From Mangrovicoccus algicola (GTDB lineage: Bacteria > Pseudomonadota > Alphaproteobacteria > Rhodobacterales > Rhodobacteraceae): DNA of 56,113 bases. Below are positions 23,829 to 33,977 of this stretch, one piece after another (position 1 is the stretch's first letter; each line of letters opens with the position of its first letter). Made by a program: the position numbers and the translations under genes. The DNA is taken from positions 1 through 56,113 of the forward strand of contig NZ_JACVXA010000034.1 in NCBI RefSeq assembly GCF_014903745.1, given 5' to 3'. The notes under the pieces were generated by a model, which saw nothing but the letters and a program-made list of their open reading frames with translations, searched no databases and was not told where the DNA came from.

Positions 23829-24797
23829 TCATCGGCCGTCGCCGGGACTGACGATGCAGGCCGGGTCGATCTGCCCGCCCGTCGCATGGGCGCGGATATT
23901 CCCGGCCCAGTGCCGCACCATCCGGTCGAAATTGTCCAGTGTCCGCCCCGCGACATGCGGCAGCGTCACGGTGTTCTCCATCTCCAGCAGCGGGTTCGGC
24001 CCGGCCACCGGCTCCGTCTCGAAGACATCGAGCCCCGCTGCCCCGATCCGCCCGTCCCGCAGCGCCGCGACCAGCGCGGCCTCGTCGACCAGCCCGCCGC
24101 GCGCGGTGTTGATCAGCACCGCGCCGGGTTTCATCCGGGCGATGGCCGCCGCGCCGACCATGTGGCGCGTGCCGGGGGTCAGCGGCAGGTGCAGGCTGAG
24201 CACGTCGGACCAGCCCAGCAGATCGTCGAAGCTGCGGAAAGGCAGGTCCAGGGCCGGATCGGGGCCGGAGGGGCGGGTATAGGCGATCTCGCAGCCGAAG
24301 CCCGCCAGCCGCCGGGCGGTTTCGCGGCCGATCGCGCCCATCCCCACCAATCCGACGCGGCAGGCCCCCAGATCGCGCGCCTGCCGCCACAGATCGGGCA
24401 TGTCCCAGCGGCCCGCGCGGAACGCGGCCTGCACCGCGGGAAGCCGGCGGAGCGTCGCCAGCATCAGCGCCACCGCCGCCTCCGCCACGGTGGGTGCATT
24501 CATCCCGGGGCTGCGCATCACCGCGATGCCGCGGGCGCGCGCGGCCTCCAGCGGGATGCCGTCGATGCCGGTGCCCCATTGGTGGATCAGCCGCAGCGCC
24601 GGGGCCCGCTCCAGCAGCTCTGCGGGCAGGCGCAGTCCGCGGGTGACGGCATATCGCGCCCCGTCGAGGGCGGCGGCGAACTGTGCCGGATCGGGCCCCT
24701 CCGCGACGCGCAGGTCGAAATCGGGGCACAGATCGGCCAGACGCGCCCGCATGCCGGGGCTTGCGGGGTCGAGGATGGCGACGGGTCCGTGCGGCAT
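23829..24797 (-). CDS. D-isomer-specific 2-hydroxyacid dehydrogenase
   Basis: Interconverts a 2-oxoacid and a D-2-hydroxyacid with NAD(P)H; glyoxylate/hydroxypyruvate-reductase-like members are the nearest type. About 322 residues: catalytic-domain edges at both ends, nucleotide-binding GLVGMGAIGRETARRL (about 148), Arg in INTARGGLVDE (about 232), Glu in FETEPVAGPNPLLE, and His in TLPHVAGRT (about 281). The ATG at 24797 overlaps the stop of a small upstream frame by one base; a GTG one codon earlier is the alternative. Same operon as the thiamine enzyme. Confidence 0.9.
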   Translation of the reverse strand: MPHGPVAILDPASPGMRARLADLCPDFDLRVAEGPDPAQFAAALDGARYAVTRGLRLPAELLERAPALRLIHQWGTGIDGIPLEAARARGIAVMRSPGMNAPTVAEAAVALMLATLRRLPAVQAAFRAGRWDMPDLWRQARDLGACRVGLVGMGAIGRETARRLAGFGCEIAYTRPSGPDPALDLPFRSFDDLLGWSDVLSLHLPLTPGTRHMVGAAAIARMKPGAVLINTARGGLVDEAALVAALRDGRIGAAGLDVFETEPVAGPNPLLEMENTVTLPHVAGRTLDNFDRMVRHWAGNIRAHATGGQIDPACIVSPGDGR

Positions 24798-25060
24798 CAC
24801 AGGTGTCCCGCGATCCCCCGTCGAACGGCCGGGACGGGCTGCGCGCGCCCCGCCCCCGCGACGATCTCGGTCGGCATCCGCGAGACCGCCTTGTCCCCGG
24901 CATCGGCCGCGACCGGTCCCGCGCCCGCGCGATCCGACGGCAAGGCCAGGGGGGCTGCGATGGGGCCGGGCACCGTGCCGACCCCGGTCTCAACGGGAGA
25001 GATGGCGCAGGGGCGCTGGCAGCTGCGCATGGCGCGACAGGGCTGGATGGGTGCGATCAT
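24797..25060 (-). CDS. Small hypothetical protein, uncertain
   Basis: An 87-residue frame (MIAPIQPCRAMRS start) between the operon promoter and the dehydrogenase gene. It has a GGAGGAG sequence about eight bases upstream, and its stop TGA overlaps the next ATG by one base, which are signs of real translational coupling. The product is rich in Ala, Pro and Val, with no recognised domain, membrane segment or signal. It may be a leader or a chance open frame in GC-rich DNA. Confidence 0.3.
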   Translation of the reverse strand: MIAPIQPCRAMRSCQRPCAISPVETGVGTVPGPIAAPLALPSDRAGAGPVAADAGDKAVSRMPTEIVAGAGRAQPVPAVRRGIAGHL

Positions 25061-25182
25061 CTCCGGGATCTCCTCCTGCGCGTGGGGGGCGGGGCCGGGT
25101 GGCTGCAACGACCGGCCGCCGACGCGGCGGTCCGTCGCTGCCGCAAACCTCCCCGCGCGGCAATCTGCGTCCCCTCTTGAAA

Positions 25183-25215
25183 TACACTAATATTTTAGTC
25201 TACCAGGGGTGTCAA
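25183..25215. promoter_or_regulatory. Promoter and operator between the oxoacid operon and its GntR gene
   Basis: TACACTAATATTTTAGTCTA (25183-25202) is a dyad with arms TA-x-ACTAA and TTAGT-x-TA, interrupted by one mismatched pair, in an otherwise GC-rich gap. On the minus strand TTGACA (25215-25210) is followed after 17 bases by TATTAG, so the operator overlaps the -10 of the leftward operon. The neighbouring GntR protein is the obvious ligand. Confidence 0.6.
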
Positions 25216-25279
25216 CATGTCCGGAGCCGGGACAGGATCGCGCGCCGGAACCGGGAACCGGGAACAGGGCCGGAGGCCG

Positions 25280-26005
25280 ATGGACAGAAATTTTCAGCCC
25301 CCGCCGGAGCCCTTCCGCCATGAGCCCGGCTCTGGCCGGGTCACGGCAGCATCGCGCATCTATGACGATCTGCGCCAGCGGATCCTGTCGCTGGAGCTGC
25401 CGCCGGGCGCGGCGCTTCTGCGCGCGGACCTGGCGAAGGCATATGATGTCAGCCAGACGCCCTTGCGCGACGCGCTGCAGCGGCTGGAGCAGGACGGGCT
25501 GATCCGGGTCCATCCGCAGTCGCGGACCCTGGTGACCCGCATCGACCTGCCCAAGATCGACGAGGCCATGTTCCTGCGCCTGGCGCTGGAAACCGAGGTC
25601 GTGACCGGGCTGGCCCGGGGCAATGCGGCGGACGGGCTGGCTGCAACGCTGGCACAGGCGCGGCGGCTGATCGAGCTGCAGCGCAGCGTCGCGCGCGACC
25701 GCGCCCGCCTGCGCGATTTCCAGCAGCTCGACGAGGTCTTCCATCACACCCTGTTCGCCGGTCTGGGCCGCGAGGCGCTGCATGCCCTGCTGCGGTCGAA
25801 ATCGGGGGACATGGACCGGGTGCGGCGGCTGCAGCGGCATTCCGAAAGCAAGCTCGACGGCATGATCGATGATCACCTGCGGATCGTCGAGGCGGTCGAG
25901 GCGGGCGATGCCGCGCGTGCGGCGCGCAGCATCCGGGCGCATCTGCACAAGCCCGCGGACTGGGTCGAGGAATACCGCCTGGCGCATCCGGGATATTTCA
26001 CCTGA
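25280..26005 (+). CDS. GntR-family transcriptional regulator (FCD type)
   Basis: DNA-binding regulator, probably responding to an organic acid. 241 residues: a winged helix-turn-helix (ASRIYDDLRQRIL through LAKAYDVSQTPLRDALQRLEQDGLIRV, about 25-90) and an all-helical FCD ligand domain with metal-ligand-like residues (DEVFHHTLF, DDHLRIVEA, and a final IRAHL). Start placed at 25280 because GGAGG precedes it; the ATG at 25217 would leave almost no leader and no ribosome-binding site. Divergent from the dehydrogenase/thiamine enzyme operon, so likely its regulator. Confidence 0.9.
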   Translation: MDRNFQPPPEPFRHEPGSGRVTAASRIYDDLRQRILSLELPPGAALLRADLAKAYDVSQTPLRDALQRLEQDGLIRVHPQSRTLVTRIDLPKIDEAMFLRLALETEVVTGLARGNAADGLAATLAQARRLIELQRSVARDRARLRDFQQLDEVFHHTLFAGLGREALHALLRSKSGDMDRVRRLQRHSESKLDGMIDDHLRIVEAVEAGDAARAARSIRAHLHKPADWVEEYRLAHPGYFT

Positions 26006-26173
26006 GGCGCCGCCATCGGGAAGGGCGGGCAAGCGCGGACCCGGTCTGAGAAGGGCGGCCGGGTCCGGCAGCGCAGCGACCGGCGGGCCGAACATCCCGC
26101 CGGGGCGCCGCGCGTCAGTCGGGATCGGGGTCGCGCTTCGGGGCGAGGGGGTTCGCGGCCCGGCCCGGGACGG

Positions 26174-28246
26174 TCAGAAATCCTCCCACTCATCCGGCTC
26201 CGGCGCGGCAGCCCGTGCCGTCGCGGCGGCCAGGGCGGGGCCTGCGGCCCCGGCCGCAGAGGGCGCCGCCTGCGTCGGCCCGGACGGAGCGGACGGGGCC
26301 TGGCGGAAGGCGTCGGGCGCGGTCTCCGCGGATTTTCCGGTGCGGAAGCTGGTCATCGCCTCGTCCAGCGCGCGCGATTCCCCGGCCAGTTCCTTGCTGG
26401 TGTCGAGCGCGGTGGCGAAGAGCGCGGTATTGGCCTGGGTCGAATGGTCGAGCTGCGAGACAGAGGTGTTGATCTCGCTCAGCCCCGTCGATTGCTCATT
26501 CGCCGATCGGGCGATATCGGAGACCAGCTTGGAGATGGTGGAGACCGATCCGAGGATCTGGCGGAGGGTCTTGCCCGCCTCGCTGACGAGGTCCACGCCC
26601 TTGCGGACCTGATCGCTGCTCTGGGAGATGAGCTGGTTGATGTCGCGCGCCGCATCCGAGGAACGCTGCGAAAGCGCGCGCACCTCGGAGGCCACGACGG
26701 CAAAGCCCCGTCCGGCCTCGCCGGCGCGGGCGGCCTCCACCCCGGCATTCAGCGCCAGAAGGTTGGTCTGGAAGGCGATTTCGTCGATGACATGGACGAT
26801 CTTCGATATCGCCTGGGAGGATTTGGAGATCTCGCCCATCGCGTCTACGGTCTGTTCGACAACGGTGCCGCTGCGCTCCGCGCTGTCGCGGGCCTCGCTG
26901 ACGATCTTGTCCGCCTCGGCGGCCCCGGCGGCGGCATTGGCGACCGAGGCGGTCAGCTGTTCCAGCGCGGCGGCGGTTTCCTCCAGCGTGGCGGCGGAAT
27001 GCTCCGCCCGCTTGCCGAAGGTCTCGCCGGTATCGGTGATGATCCCGCTATGGGCACTGATTTTCTGGCTGGACCGGCGGATGCGGTCGACGATCTGTTC
27101 CAGGTTGCCGGTCGTGGCATTGAAATCCAGGCGCAGGCGTTCGTAGGCCTCGGGAAAGGCGCGGTCGATGCGTGTCTGCAGATCGCCCTCCGACAGGCGG
27201 TGCAGCGCCTCGGCCAGCGCGCCGACGACGGATTCCTGCTCGGCGGCGGTGGCGTTGCGCTCCTCTTCGGTGCGGCGGCGGATGGCCTCGCGCTCCTCCT
27301 GTTCCTGGCGCTCGCGCTCCTGCTGCTCGCGCTCGGTCGCCTGGCGGCGCGCGACCTCTTCGGCCTCGCGGCTGCGCCGATCCTCCTCGGCACGCTGCTG
27401 CGTCTCGGCGGCGGCGGCTTTCTGGCGCAACGCCTCTTCCTCGGCGGCGATCTTGTGCAGGATGTTCATGCGGAAGGTCTCCACCGAACGGGCCATCTCC
27501 CCGACCTCGTCGCGCTTGCCCAGATGGGGGATCGGCGCGTCCAGCTCGCTGGCGGTCAGGGCCTGCATGCGGGCGTTGAGACTGCGGATCGGCCCGGTGA
27601 TGCTGCGCGCCAGAAGCGTGCCGATCACGAAGAGCAGTCCCAGTCCGATCGCCGATGCGCCCGCCGCCGCGATCCAGAACCGGCGGATCATCGCGTCGAT
27701 ATCCTCGACATAGCTGCCGGTCGCGATGACCCAGCCCCAGGGCGCGAAATCCCGGGCGAAGGTGATCTTGGGGATCAGTTCCTCCGCGCCTTCGGTCGCC
27801 CGGGCGGAGCTGTAGCGGACGATGCCGCCGCCCTCGGCCTTCGCCACCGCGATCATCTCGCGGTAGATGTAGACACCGTCCGGGTCCTGCAGATCCCAGG
27901 CATTCGTGCCCAGTCTGGCGGGCTTGGCATGGGCGACGACATTGCCGTCGTAATCCGAGGCGAAGAGGTAGTTTCCGTCATCGTAGCGGGCATTTCCCAG
28001 GATCTGCGCGCCCAGGTCGCGGGCCTCTGCCGGGGTCAGGGTTCCGGCCTCCACCTGCGTCTGCAGCGCGGCCAGCTGCGAGACCGAGGCGTCGACCACG
28101 TCGCGCAGATGCAGTTCGCGCAGCGCATAGACATAGCCCGAGACGCGTTCGTTCAGCGTGACGACCAGCAGGCAGCAGATGATGATGGACATGCCGATCA
28201 GGCAGTAGATCTTGGCGCCGATGCCGAAGCGGAGCTTTGCGAGCAT
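26174..28246 (-). CDS. Methyl-accepting chemotaxis protein with cache sensor
   Basis: Transmembrane chemoreceptor signalling to CheA/CheW. 690 residues: helix 1 (about 12-32, [19 protein letters not shown]), a single-cache periplasmic domain (about 40-185; motifs [22 protein letters not shown] and [14 protein letters not shown]), helix 2 (about 190-215), HAMP 1 (about 215-265), a long Glu/Arg/Gln-rich coiled coil (about 265-335), a second HAMP-like unit ([13 protein letters not shown]), and the signalling domain with hairpin tip [21 protein letters not shown]. The tail ends EPDEWEDF, resembling the pentapeptide tether that recruits CheR or CheB. An inverted repeat precedes its ribosome-binding site. 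Confidence 0.94.
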   Translation of the reverse strand: MLAKLRFGIGAKIYCLIGMSIIICCLLVVTLNERVSGYVYALRELHLRDVVDASVSQLAALQTQVEAGTLTPAEARDLGAQILGNARYDDGNYLFASDYDGNVVAHAKPARLGTNAWDLQDPDGVYIYREMIAVAKAEGGGIVRYSSARATEGAEELIPKITFARDFAPWGWVIATGSYVEDIDAMIRRFWIAAAGASAIGLGLLFVIGTLLARSITGPIRSLNARMQALTASELDAPIPHLGKRDEVGEMARSVETFRMNILHKIAAEEEALRQKAAAAETQQRAEEDRRSREAEEVARRQATEREQQERERQEQEEREAIRRRTEEERNATAAEQESVVGALAEALHRLSEGDLQTRIDRAFPEAYERLRLDFNATTGNLEQIVDRIRRSSQKISAHSGIITDTGETFGKRAEHSAATLEETAAALEQLTASVANAAAGAAEADKIVSEARDSAERSGTVVEQTVDAMGEISKSSQAISKIVHVIDEIAFQTNLLALNAGVEAARAGEAGRGFAVVASEVRALSQRSSDAARDINQLISQSSDQVRKGVDLVSEAGKTLRQILGSVSTISKLVSDIARSANEQSTGLSEINTSVSQLDHSTQANTALFATALDTSKELAGESRALDEAMTSFRTGKSAETAPDAFRQAPSAPSGPTQAAPSAAGAAGPALAAATARAAAPEPDEWEDF

Positions 28247-28261
28247 GTAAGGGATCCCAGC

Positions 28262-28281
28262 AGCTGACTTTGCCGTCAGCT
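28262..28281 (-). promoter_or_regulatory. Inverted repeat in the chemoreceptor leader
   Basis: AGCTGAC-TTTGCC-GTCAGCT has perfect 7-bp arms and ends 16 bases before the chemoreceptor start, directly upstream of its GGGA ribosome-binding site. It may be an operator or a leader hairpin that limits translation. Confidence 0.4.
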
Positions 28282-28384
28282 AGCCGGGGCGGGGTTAAGA
28301 TCCTGTTCCCGCGGGCGGGATGCATTGCATTTGATGCAGTTCCCGGCCTCCGATGACCGGCCGTCCGGGCCCGGCCCGTCGCGG

Positions 28385-28864
28385 TCAGCCGGCCGCCAGG
28401 CTGCGCGCGGCCGCCTCGTGCAGCAGCGTCACCTGCTGATAGGCGCGCTGGCCGGTGACCTCGCGGCCCAGCCAGGGCGGGCGCGGGAAGCGCTGGGTCT
28501 CGGTGGTCAGTTCGATCTCGCAGAAGACCAGTCCCGCCAGCGCGCCGGCGAATTCGTCGACGGTCCAGGCGAACCCGTCATGGAACACGTGATGGCGGGT
28601 CTTCTCCACCCGGCCGAAGGGGCTGAGCCGGTCAAGCATGGCGCGGCCGTCGGCGGCGGGGATCTCGTATTCGAACTCGTCGCGGGCCAGTCCCTGCCGC
28701 GGGCCCTTGAGCGTCAGCGTGGCGCGCCCGTCGCAGAAGCGCACGCGCAGCTTGATCCCGTCCTGCTGGCAGATGAAGCCATCGCGGATTTCGCTGCTGC
28801 GGGTGACATTCTCGCGCCAGCGCTCGTCGCGGAGCAGAAACTTGCGTTCGATTTCCTTGGCCAT
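28385..28864 (-). CDS. CYTH-domain protein (triphosphate tunnel metalloenzyme)
   Basis: Family members hydrolyse inorganic triphosphate or thiamine triphosphate. 159 residues, the usual size of stand-alone bacterial CYTH proteins. The hallmark EIERKFLL (the ExExK motif) begins at residue 4, followed by tunnel strands with IKLRVRFCDGRATLTLKG, DEFEYEI, KTRHHVF, WTVDEFAG and CEIELTTE. The start at 28864 (MAKEIERK) fits the family exactly and has AGGA just upstream; the longer open frame is not used. No operon partner: 145 bases to the mannonate dehydratase stop. Confidence 0.92.
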   Translation of the reverse strand: MAKEIERKFLLRDERWRENVTRSSEIRDGFICQQDGIKLRVRFCDGRATLTLKGPRQGLARDEFEYEIPAADGRAMLDRLSPFGRVEKTRHHVFHDGFAWTVDEFAGALAGLVFCEIELTTETQRFPRPPWLGREVTGQRAYQQVTLLHEAAARSLAAG

Positions 28865-29009
28865 GATCCTGCGGCAGATGCGGTTTCGGCCCGGGACAAC
28901 CGCGCCCCGGGCGGGGAGGCCCGGGGCCCGGCACCCGGCATGCCGCAACCGCCCCGCCGCCGTCAAGCGGATATGCCGGGTCGGGCGGCGCGCCGCCGGG
29001 TCAAGCCGG

Positions 29010-30173
<1,164 letters not shown>

Positions 30174-30192
30174 CAGAAAAGCCTCTGTCTTG

Positions 30193-30942
30193 TCAGGCGC
30201 CCGGGGATCTGGCGATCTCCGGGACGGGTTGGAAAAGGTAGCCGTCGAAGGACGGGTCGTCGCTGTCCGACACGCTCAGCAGCGTCTCGCGGACATGGCC
30301 CAGATGCGCCCACATGGCGCGGCGCGCGGCCTCGGGATTGCGGGCGCGCAGGGCGTCGAGGATCGCCTGGTGGTCGTCCAGCCAGCTGGTGCGGTAATCC
30401 TGGTTGAAGATCCGCGCATGCAGACGGGCCCACATCGGGCTGCGGTCGCGCACGGCCCAGAGTTCCTCCACCATCGAGGTGAGGACGGAATTCTGCGTGG
30501 CCTCGGCGATCAGCCGGTGGAACAGCTCGTCGGAGGCATAGTCGGGCCCGCCGCCGGCCTCGATATAGGCGCGCTCGGCTTCCAGCGCGTCGCGCATCTT
30601 GAGGATGTCGCCCTTGGTCACCTGCTCGGCGGCGAAGGCGGCGATCGTGCTTTCCAGAAGCTGCCGCGCCTGCAGGAGCTCGAAGGGCCCGACATCGTCC
30701 TGCGCCGCGGGGGCCGGGTCCCCCGGTTCCGCCAGCAGGTAGATGCCCGAGCCCTGGCGGACCTCGACGAGGCCCTGGATCTCCAGCATGATGACCGCCT
30801 CGCGCACCAGCGAGCGCGAGACCCCCAGCGCCTGGGACCATTGCCGCTCCGTGTCCAGCCGGGCGCCGGCAGGCAGGCGGCGCGCGGCCACCTCCGCGCG
30901 GATCATCGCGGCCACGTCCTGGTAGCGGCGGCCCGGCGTCAC
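30193..30942 (-). CDS. GntR-family regulator of the uronate operons (FadR/UxuR-like)
   Basis: Likely repressor of the surrounding glucuronide genes. 249 residues: winged helix-turn-helix at the N-terminus ([40 protein letters not shown] region, about 28-68) and FCD domain with metal-ligand-type residues ([30 protein letters not shown]). Its ATG overlaps the uidA stop by four bases. The 249-bp divergent control region contains two sites very close to the known UxuR/ExuR operator of enterobacteria, which supports the role. Confidence 0.92.
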   Translation of the reverse strand: MTPGRRYQDVAAMIRAEVAARRLPAGARLDTERQWSQALGVSRSLVREAVIMLEIQGLVEVRQGSGIYLLAEPGDPAPAAQDDVGPFELLQARQLLESTIAAFAAEQVTKGDILKMRDALEAERAYIEAGGGPDYASDELFHRLIAEATQNSVLTSMVEELWAVRDRSPMWARLHARIFNQDYRTSWLDDHQAILDALRARNPEAARRAMWAHLGHVRETLLSVSDSDDPSFDGYLFQPVPEIARSPGA

Positions 30943-32744
30943 GCCCCGGCCTCCGCCGGCTGCGCGGCCTCCGCACGGGCCAGTTCCGCATAATAGGCGG
31001 CGAGGATGGCGAAGGCGGGTTTCTTCGCCTGCTTGTCCCCGGCGATCAGCCCCTTGCGGTTCCAGCCGCGCTGGAACGGGTTCTGCCGCCGTTCCACGCG
31101 GAAATCATAGAGGATCCAGGGCGACATGCCCTTGACGTAATCCAGCCCGCGCAGCGTCTCGATCTGCTTGCGGTAGACCTCCGACTGGTAATCCAGCGAG
31201 AAGAGCCCGCGCGCGGGGCCCGCCTCGCTGTCGCCATCGGCACCGGTTTCCGAGATCACCACGGGACGGTCGGGCGCGGAATTGCGGCCGATGATGCCCA
31301 GTTCCTCGAAATTCTCCTCGTACCAGCCGTAATATTCGTTGAGCCCGATCACGTCGATATGCTGCGCCAGCCGGTCCTCGATCTTCAGCTTGGCATGGTT
31401 CACCAGGCAGGCGGCGGAGGTCAGGCGGGTGGGATCCTCGGCCTTGGCCAGGTCGGCCAGTCCCTTCATGAAGTCCAGCCGCGCATCCGTGTCGGGGTTC
31501 TCGTTGCCCACCGACCAGATGATGACGCTGGCGCGGTTGCGGTCGCGGCGGATCAGTTCGCGCAGCTGGTTTTCCGCGTCGCGCCGCGTGGCGGGATTGG
31601 CGAAGTCGATGGCCCAGTAGACGGGGACTTCCTCCCACAGCATCAGGCCCAGCTCGTCGGCGATCTTCGCGGCCAGTTCGTGATGCGGGTAATGCGCCAG
31701 CCGCAGGTAGTTGCAGCCCAGCTCCTTCGCATGGACGAAGCGGCGGCGGATATCGGCCTCCGACGTGACCTTGCCCAGCCTGGCGTCATCCTCGTGGACC
31801 GAGATGCCGCGCAGGAAGACCGGGCGCCCGTTCAGCAGGATGTCGGTGCCGCGCCGCTCGATGCTGCGGAAGCCCACGCGATCCGTCACGCGGTCAGCCC
31901 CCGCGGCAAGCGAAAGGTCATAAAGCACCGGGTTGTCCGGCGACCACAGGTCCGGATCGGCGGGCAGGACGGCCTCGCCCTTGCCGCCGCTGAGGGGGAT
32001 GGCGGCGCGGATGCCGAGCCCGGGAATGTCAAGCACCGCCTCGGCGGCGGGGCCGTCGACCTCCACCTGCGCGCGGATGCCGCCCGGGGCGAGATGCACG
32101 AAGACATCGCGGATCACCGTTTCGGCGGTCTCGTAGAGCGTCACCTCGCGATAGATGCCGCCATAGTTGAACCAGTCGGTATTGCGCATCGGCACCCGGT
32201 CCAGCGTCCGGGTGTTGTTGACGCAGAACATGATCCAGTTCCGCCCCTCGCGCAGCACCTCGGTCAGCTCGGCGCAGAAGGGGGTGGAGCCGCCATAATG
32301 GTTGCCGATGAACTGGCCGTTGACGAACAGCTTGCAGTCATATTGCGCCGCGCCCACATGCAGGAAGCGGCGGGTGCCGGGGGCAGGGGGGCCTGCCTCC
32401 AGCGCGCGGGTGTACCAGGCGGAGCCTTCGAAGAAATACCATTTCTCCTTCTGCATCTGCCAGCAGGACGGCACCTGCACGGTCTCGCCCGCATAGGGAT
32501 CGTAATCCCAGGGTTCGGCCCGGTCCTCTGGGGCTTCGGGCGTCATGGCGAACCATTTCTGCCGCAGCCCCGTATCCAGAAGATCGACGCAGAAATTCCA
32601 CGTCCCCCCCAGCGACAGGCCTGACCTGCCGCCGGTGAAGATCATCGTGTCCGCGTTCAGCGACTGCGTGTTGAAAGGACGGTCATAGTCCTCGTCATGC
32701 AGGCATTGAAGCGCGTTCTCCGCCAGGTCGGACCGTTCCAGCAT
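30939..32744 (-). CDS. uidA: Beta-glucuronidase, glycoside hydrolase family 2
   Basis: Releases glucuronate from beta-glucuronides. 601 residues, typical for GusA/UidA: N-terminal sugar-binding domain, immunoglobulin-like middle, and TIM barrel with LRLAHYPHHE, acid/base Glu415 in SVGNENPD and nucleophile Glu499 in VISETGADG. The late YDFRVERRQNPF segment matches the N-x-K-like recognition region of the family only loosely. No signal peptide, so the enzyme is cytoplasmic and acts on imported glucuronides. Starts three bases after the dctP stop, showing that import and hydrolysis are coupled. Confidence 0.93.
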   Translation of the reverse strand: MLERSDLAENALQCLHDEDYDRPFNTQSLNADTMIFTGGRSGLSLGGTWNFCVDLLDTGLRQKWFAMTPEAPEDRAEPWDYDPYAGETVQVPSCWQMQKEKWYFFEGSAWYTRALEAGPPAPGTRRFLHVGAAQYDCKLFVNGQFIGNHYGGSTPFCAELTEVLREGRNWIMFCVNNTRTLDRVPMRNTDWFNYGGIYREVTLYETAETVIRDVFVHLAPGGIRAQVEVDGPAAEAVLDIPGLGIRAAIPLSGGKGEAVLPADPDLWSPDNPVLYDLSLAAGADRVTDRVGFRSIERRGTDILLNGRPVFLRGISVHEDDARLGKVTSEADIRRRFVHAKELGCNYLRLAHYPHHELAAKIADELGLMLWEEVPVYWAIDFANPATRRDAENQLRELIRRDRNRASVIIWSVGNENPDTDARLDFMKGLADLAKAEDPTRLTSAACLVNHAKLKIEDRLAQHIDVIGLNEYYGWYEENFEELGIIGRNSAPDRPVVISETGADGDSEAGPARGLFSLDYQSEVYRKQIETLRGLDYVKGMSPWILYDFRVERRQNPFQRGWNRKGLIAGDKQAKKPAFAILAAYYAELARAEAAQPAEAGA

Positions 32745-32747
32745 GGC

Positions 32748-33728
32748 TTACTCTTCCGCCGCGGCCTGGATGCGCTCGATCAGGTCGCGCAGGTTGTCGG
32801 AACGTGCCGCGACTTCCTCGATCATCGGCGCGACGGCCTCGGAGAAGGGCGCCTTGTCGACCTCGTGGATCTCGACGCCCATCTCGGCCTTGGCTTCCTC
32901 GATGGCCGCATCGGAGGCGACTTTCCACGCCTCGAACTGGTCTTCCATCGATTCCAGCGCGGCGGTGTGCAGCGCCTCCTGCTCCTCGGGGCTCATCCGG
33001 TCCCAGGCACAGCTGGAGATCACCACGACCGACGGGATCATGGTGTGTTCATCCAGCGAGAAGTGCTTGGCCACCTCGCCATGGCGCGCGGTGGTCAGCG
33101 CGGTGGGGTTGTTCTCGGCGGCATCGACGACGCCCTGCTGCAGCGCGCTGTAGAGCTCGCCCCAGGAGATCGGGGTCGGGCTGCCGCCCAGCAGTTCCAC
33201 CATGCGGATGGCCGAGGGCGAGGGCTGGACGCGGACCTTCACGCCTCCCAGGTCGGCCGGCGACAGGATCGGCTTGTTGGCATAGAAGCTGCGCGCGCCC
33301 TCGGTGTAGAAGGCCACGCCGCGGAATCCCTTCTCGGCGGATGAGGCCAGGATGTCGGCGCCGATATCGCCCATCACGACCTTCTCGAAATGCTCTTCGG
33401 ACTGGAAGATGTAGGGCAGGTTCAGCGCCGAGTAGCTTTCCTCGAAGGCTTCGAGTTCCGAGGCGTTCGACCGCGCCATGTCCAGCGCGCAGTTCTGCAC
33501 CAGTTCCATCGACTCGCGCTGCGTGCCCAGCTGGCCGTTCGGGAAGATCTGGATCTTGATGTCGCCGTCGGTCAGCTCTTCCACGCGGTCGGCCATCTGC
33601 TGCATGGCCAGGTGCACGGGGTGATCCGGCGGGTTGTTGTGATTCAGGCGCAGCGTGCGCGCATCGGCGGATGCGGCGGCGGCGACAAGCGCGGTGGTGG
33701 CCAGCGCGGCGGTCAGAACGGATTTCAT
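32748..33728 (-). CDS. TRAP transporter solute-binding protein
   Basis: Periplasmic DctP-family receptor feeding the DctQ/DctM membrane pair encoded divergently. 326 residues, signal peptide MKSVLTAALATTALVAAAASADA. The family Arg that binds a substrate carboxylate is expected in VKVRVQPSPSAIRMVELLGGSPTPISWGELYSALQQG (the R-V-Q-P and G-E-L-Y-S-A-L-Q motifs are visible, about 150-185). Uronate-binding TRAP receptors share this type. The start at 33728 has GGGAGG; the frame is open 36 codons further, through the operator region. Confidence 0.93.
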   Translation of the reverse strand: MKSVLTAALATTALVAAAASADARTLRLNHNNPPDHPVHLAMQQMADRVEELTDGDIKIQIFPNGQLGTQRESMELVQNCALDMARSNASELEAFEESYSALNLPYIFQSEEHFEKVVMGDIGADILASSAEKGFRGVAFYTEGARSFYANKPILSPADLGGVKVRVQPSPSAIRMVELLGGSPTPISWGELYSALQQGVVDAAENNPTALTTARHGEVAKHFSLDEHTMIPSVVVISSCAWDRMSPEEQEALHTAALESMEDQFEAWKVASDAAIEEAKAEMGVEIHEVDKAPFSEAVAPMIEEVAARSDNLRDLIERIQAAAEE

Positions 33729-33771
33729 GTCATCCTCCCGGGACTTCAGTAGCGGCCGGACCGCATTGGTT

Positions 33772-33789
33772 AAATTGGCCGACCAAACG
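33772..33789. promoter_or_regulatory. UxuR-like operator 1
   Basis: AAATTGGCCGACCAAACG, with core dyad TTGG-CCG-ACCAA, lies 44-61 bases upstream of dctP. It matches about 12 of 18 positions of the enterobacterial UxuR/ExuR consensus AAATTGGTATACCAATTT (consensus recalled from the literature). Another TTGGT half-site starts at 33766. A minus-strand -35-like TTGACG lies at 33824-33819. Confidence 0.6.
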
Positions 33790-33834
33790 CGGATATTCAT
33801 GCCGGGTAATCGGCAAGTCGTCAAGCGGTCCGAC

Positions 33835-33852
33835 AAATTGGTTGACCAGTTT
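33835..33852. promoter_or_regulatory. UxuR-like operator 2
   Basis: AAATTGGTTGACCAGTTT matches about 15 of 18 positions of the same consensus, and TGGT-TG-ACCA is a perfect dyad. It overlaps a plus-strand -35-like TTGACC (33842-33847) that is followed by TAAGTT, so binding would block the dctQ operon. Its centre is 63 bp, six helical turns, from operator 1. Confidence 0.7.
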
Positions 33853-33977
33853 CTCCGAATGGATAAGTTTCGCGCAAATGCGGACCCCTTGCCGGGTCAG
33901 ACCGCGGAGGAGACGATGATCGTGCAAACAGTCCCGCAACTCGCCATGGCCATGGCCCAGATCCCCGGAGCCGGGTC

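Noticed and set aside
23816-23956. N-terminal extension of the thiamine-diphosphate enzyme
   Set aside because: The extension overlaps the upstream dehydrogenase gene and lacks family similarity; 23815 has a strong GGGAGGAG site.
25217-25279. Earlier start for the GntR regulator
   Set aside because: The ATG at 25217 lies directly beside the promoter elements and has no ribosome-binding site; 25280 has GGAGG.
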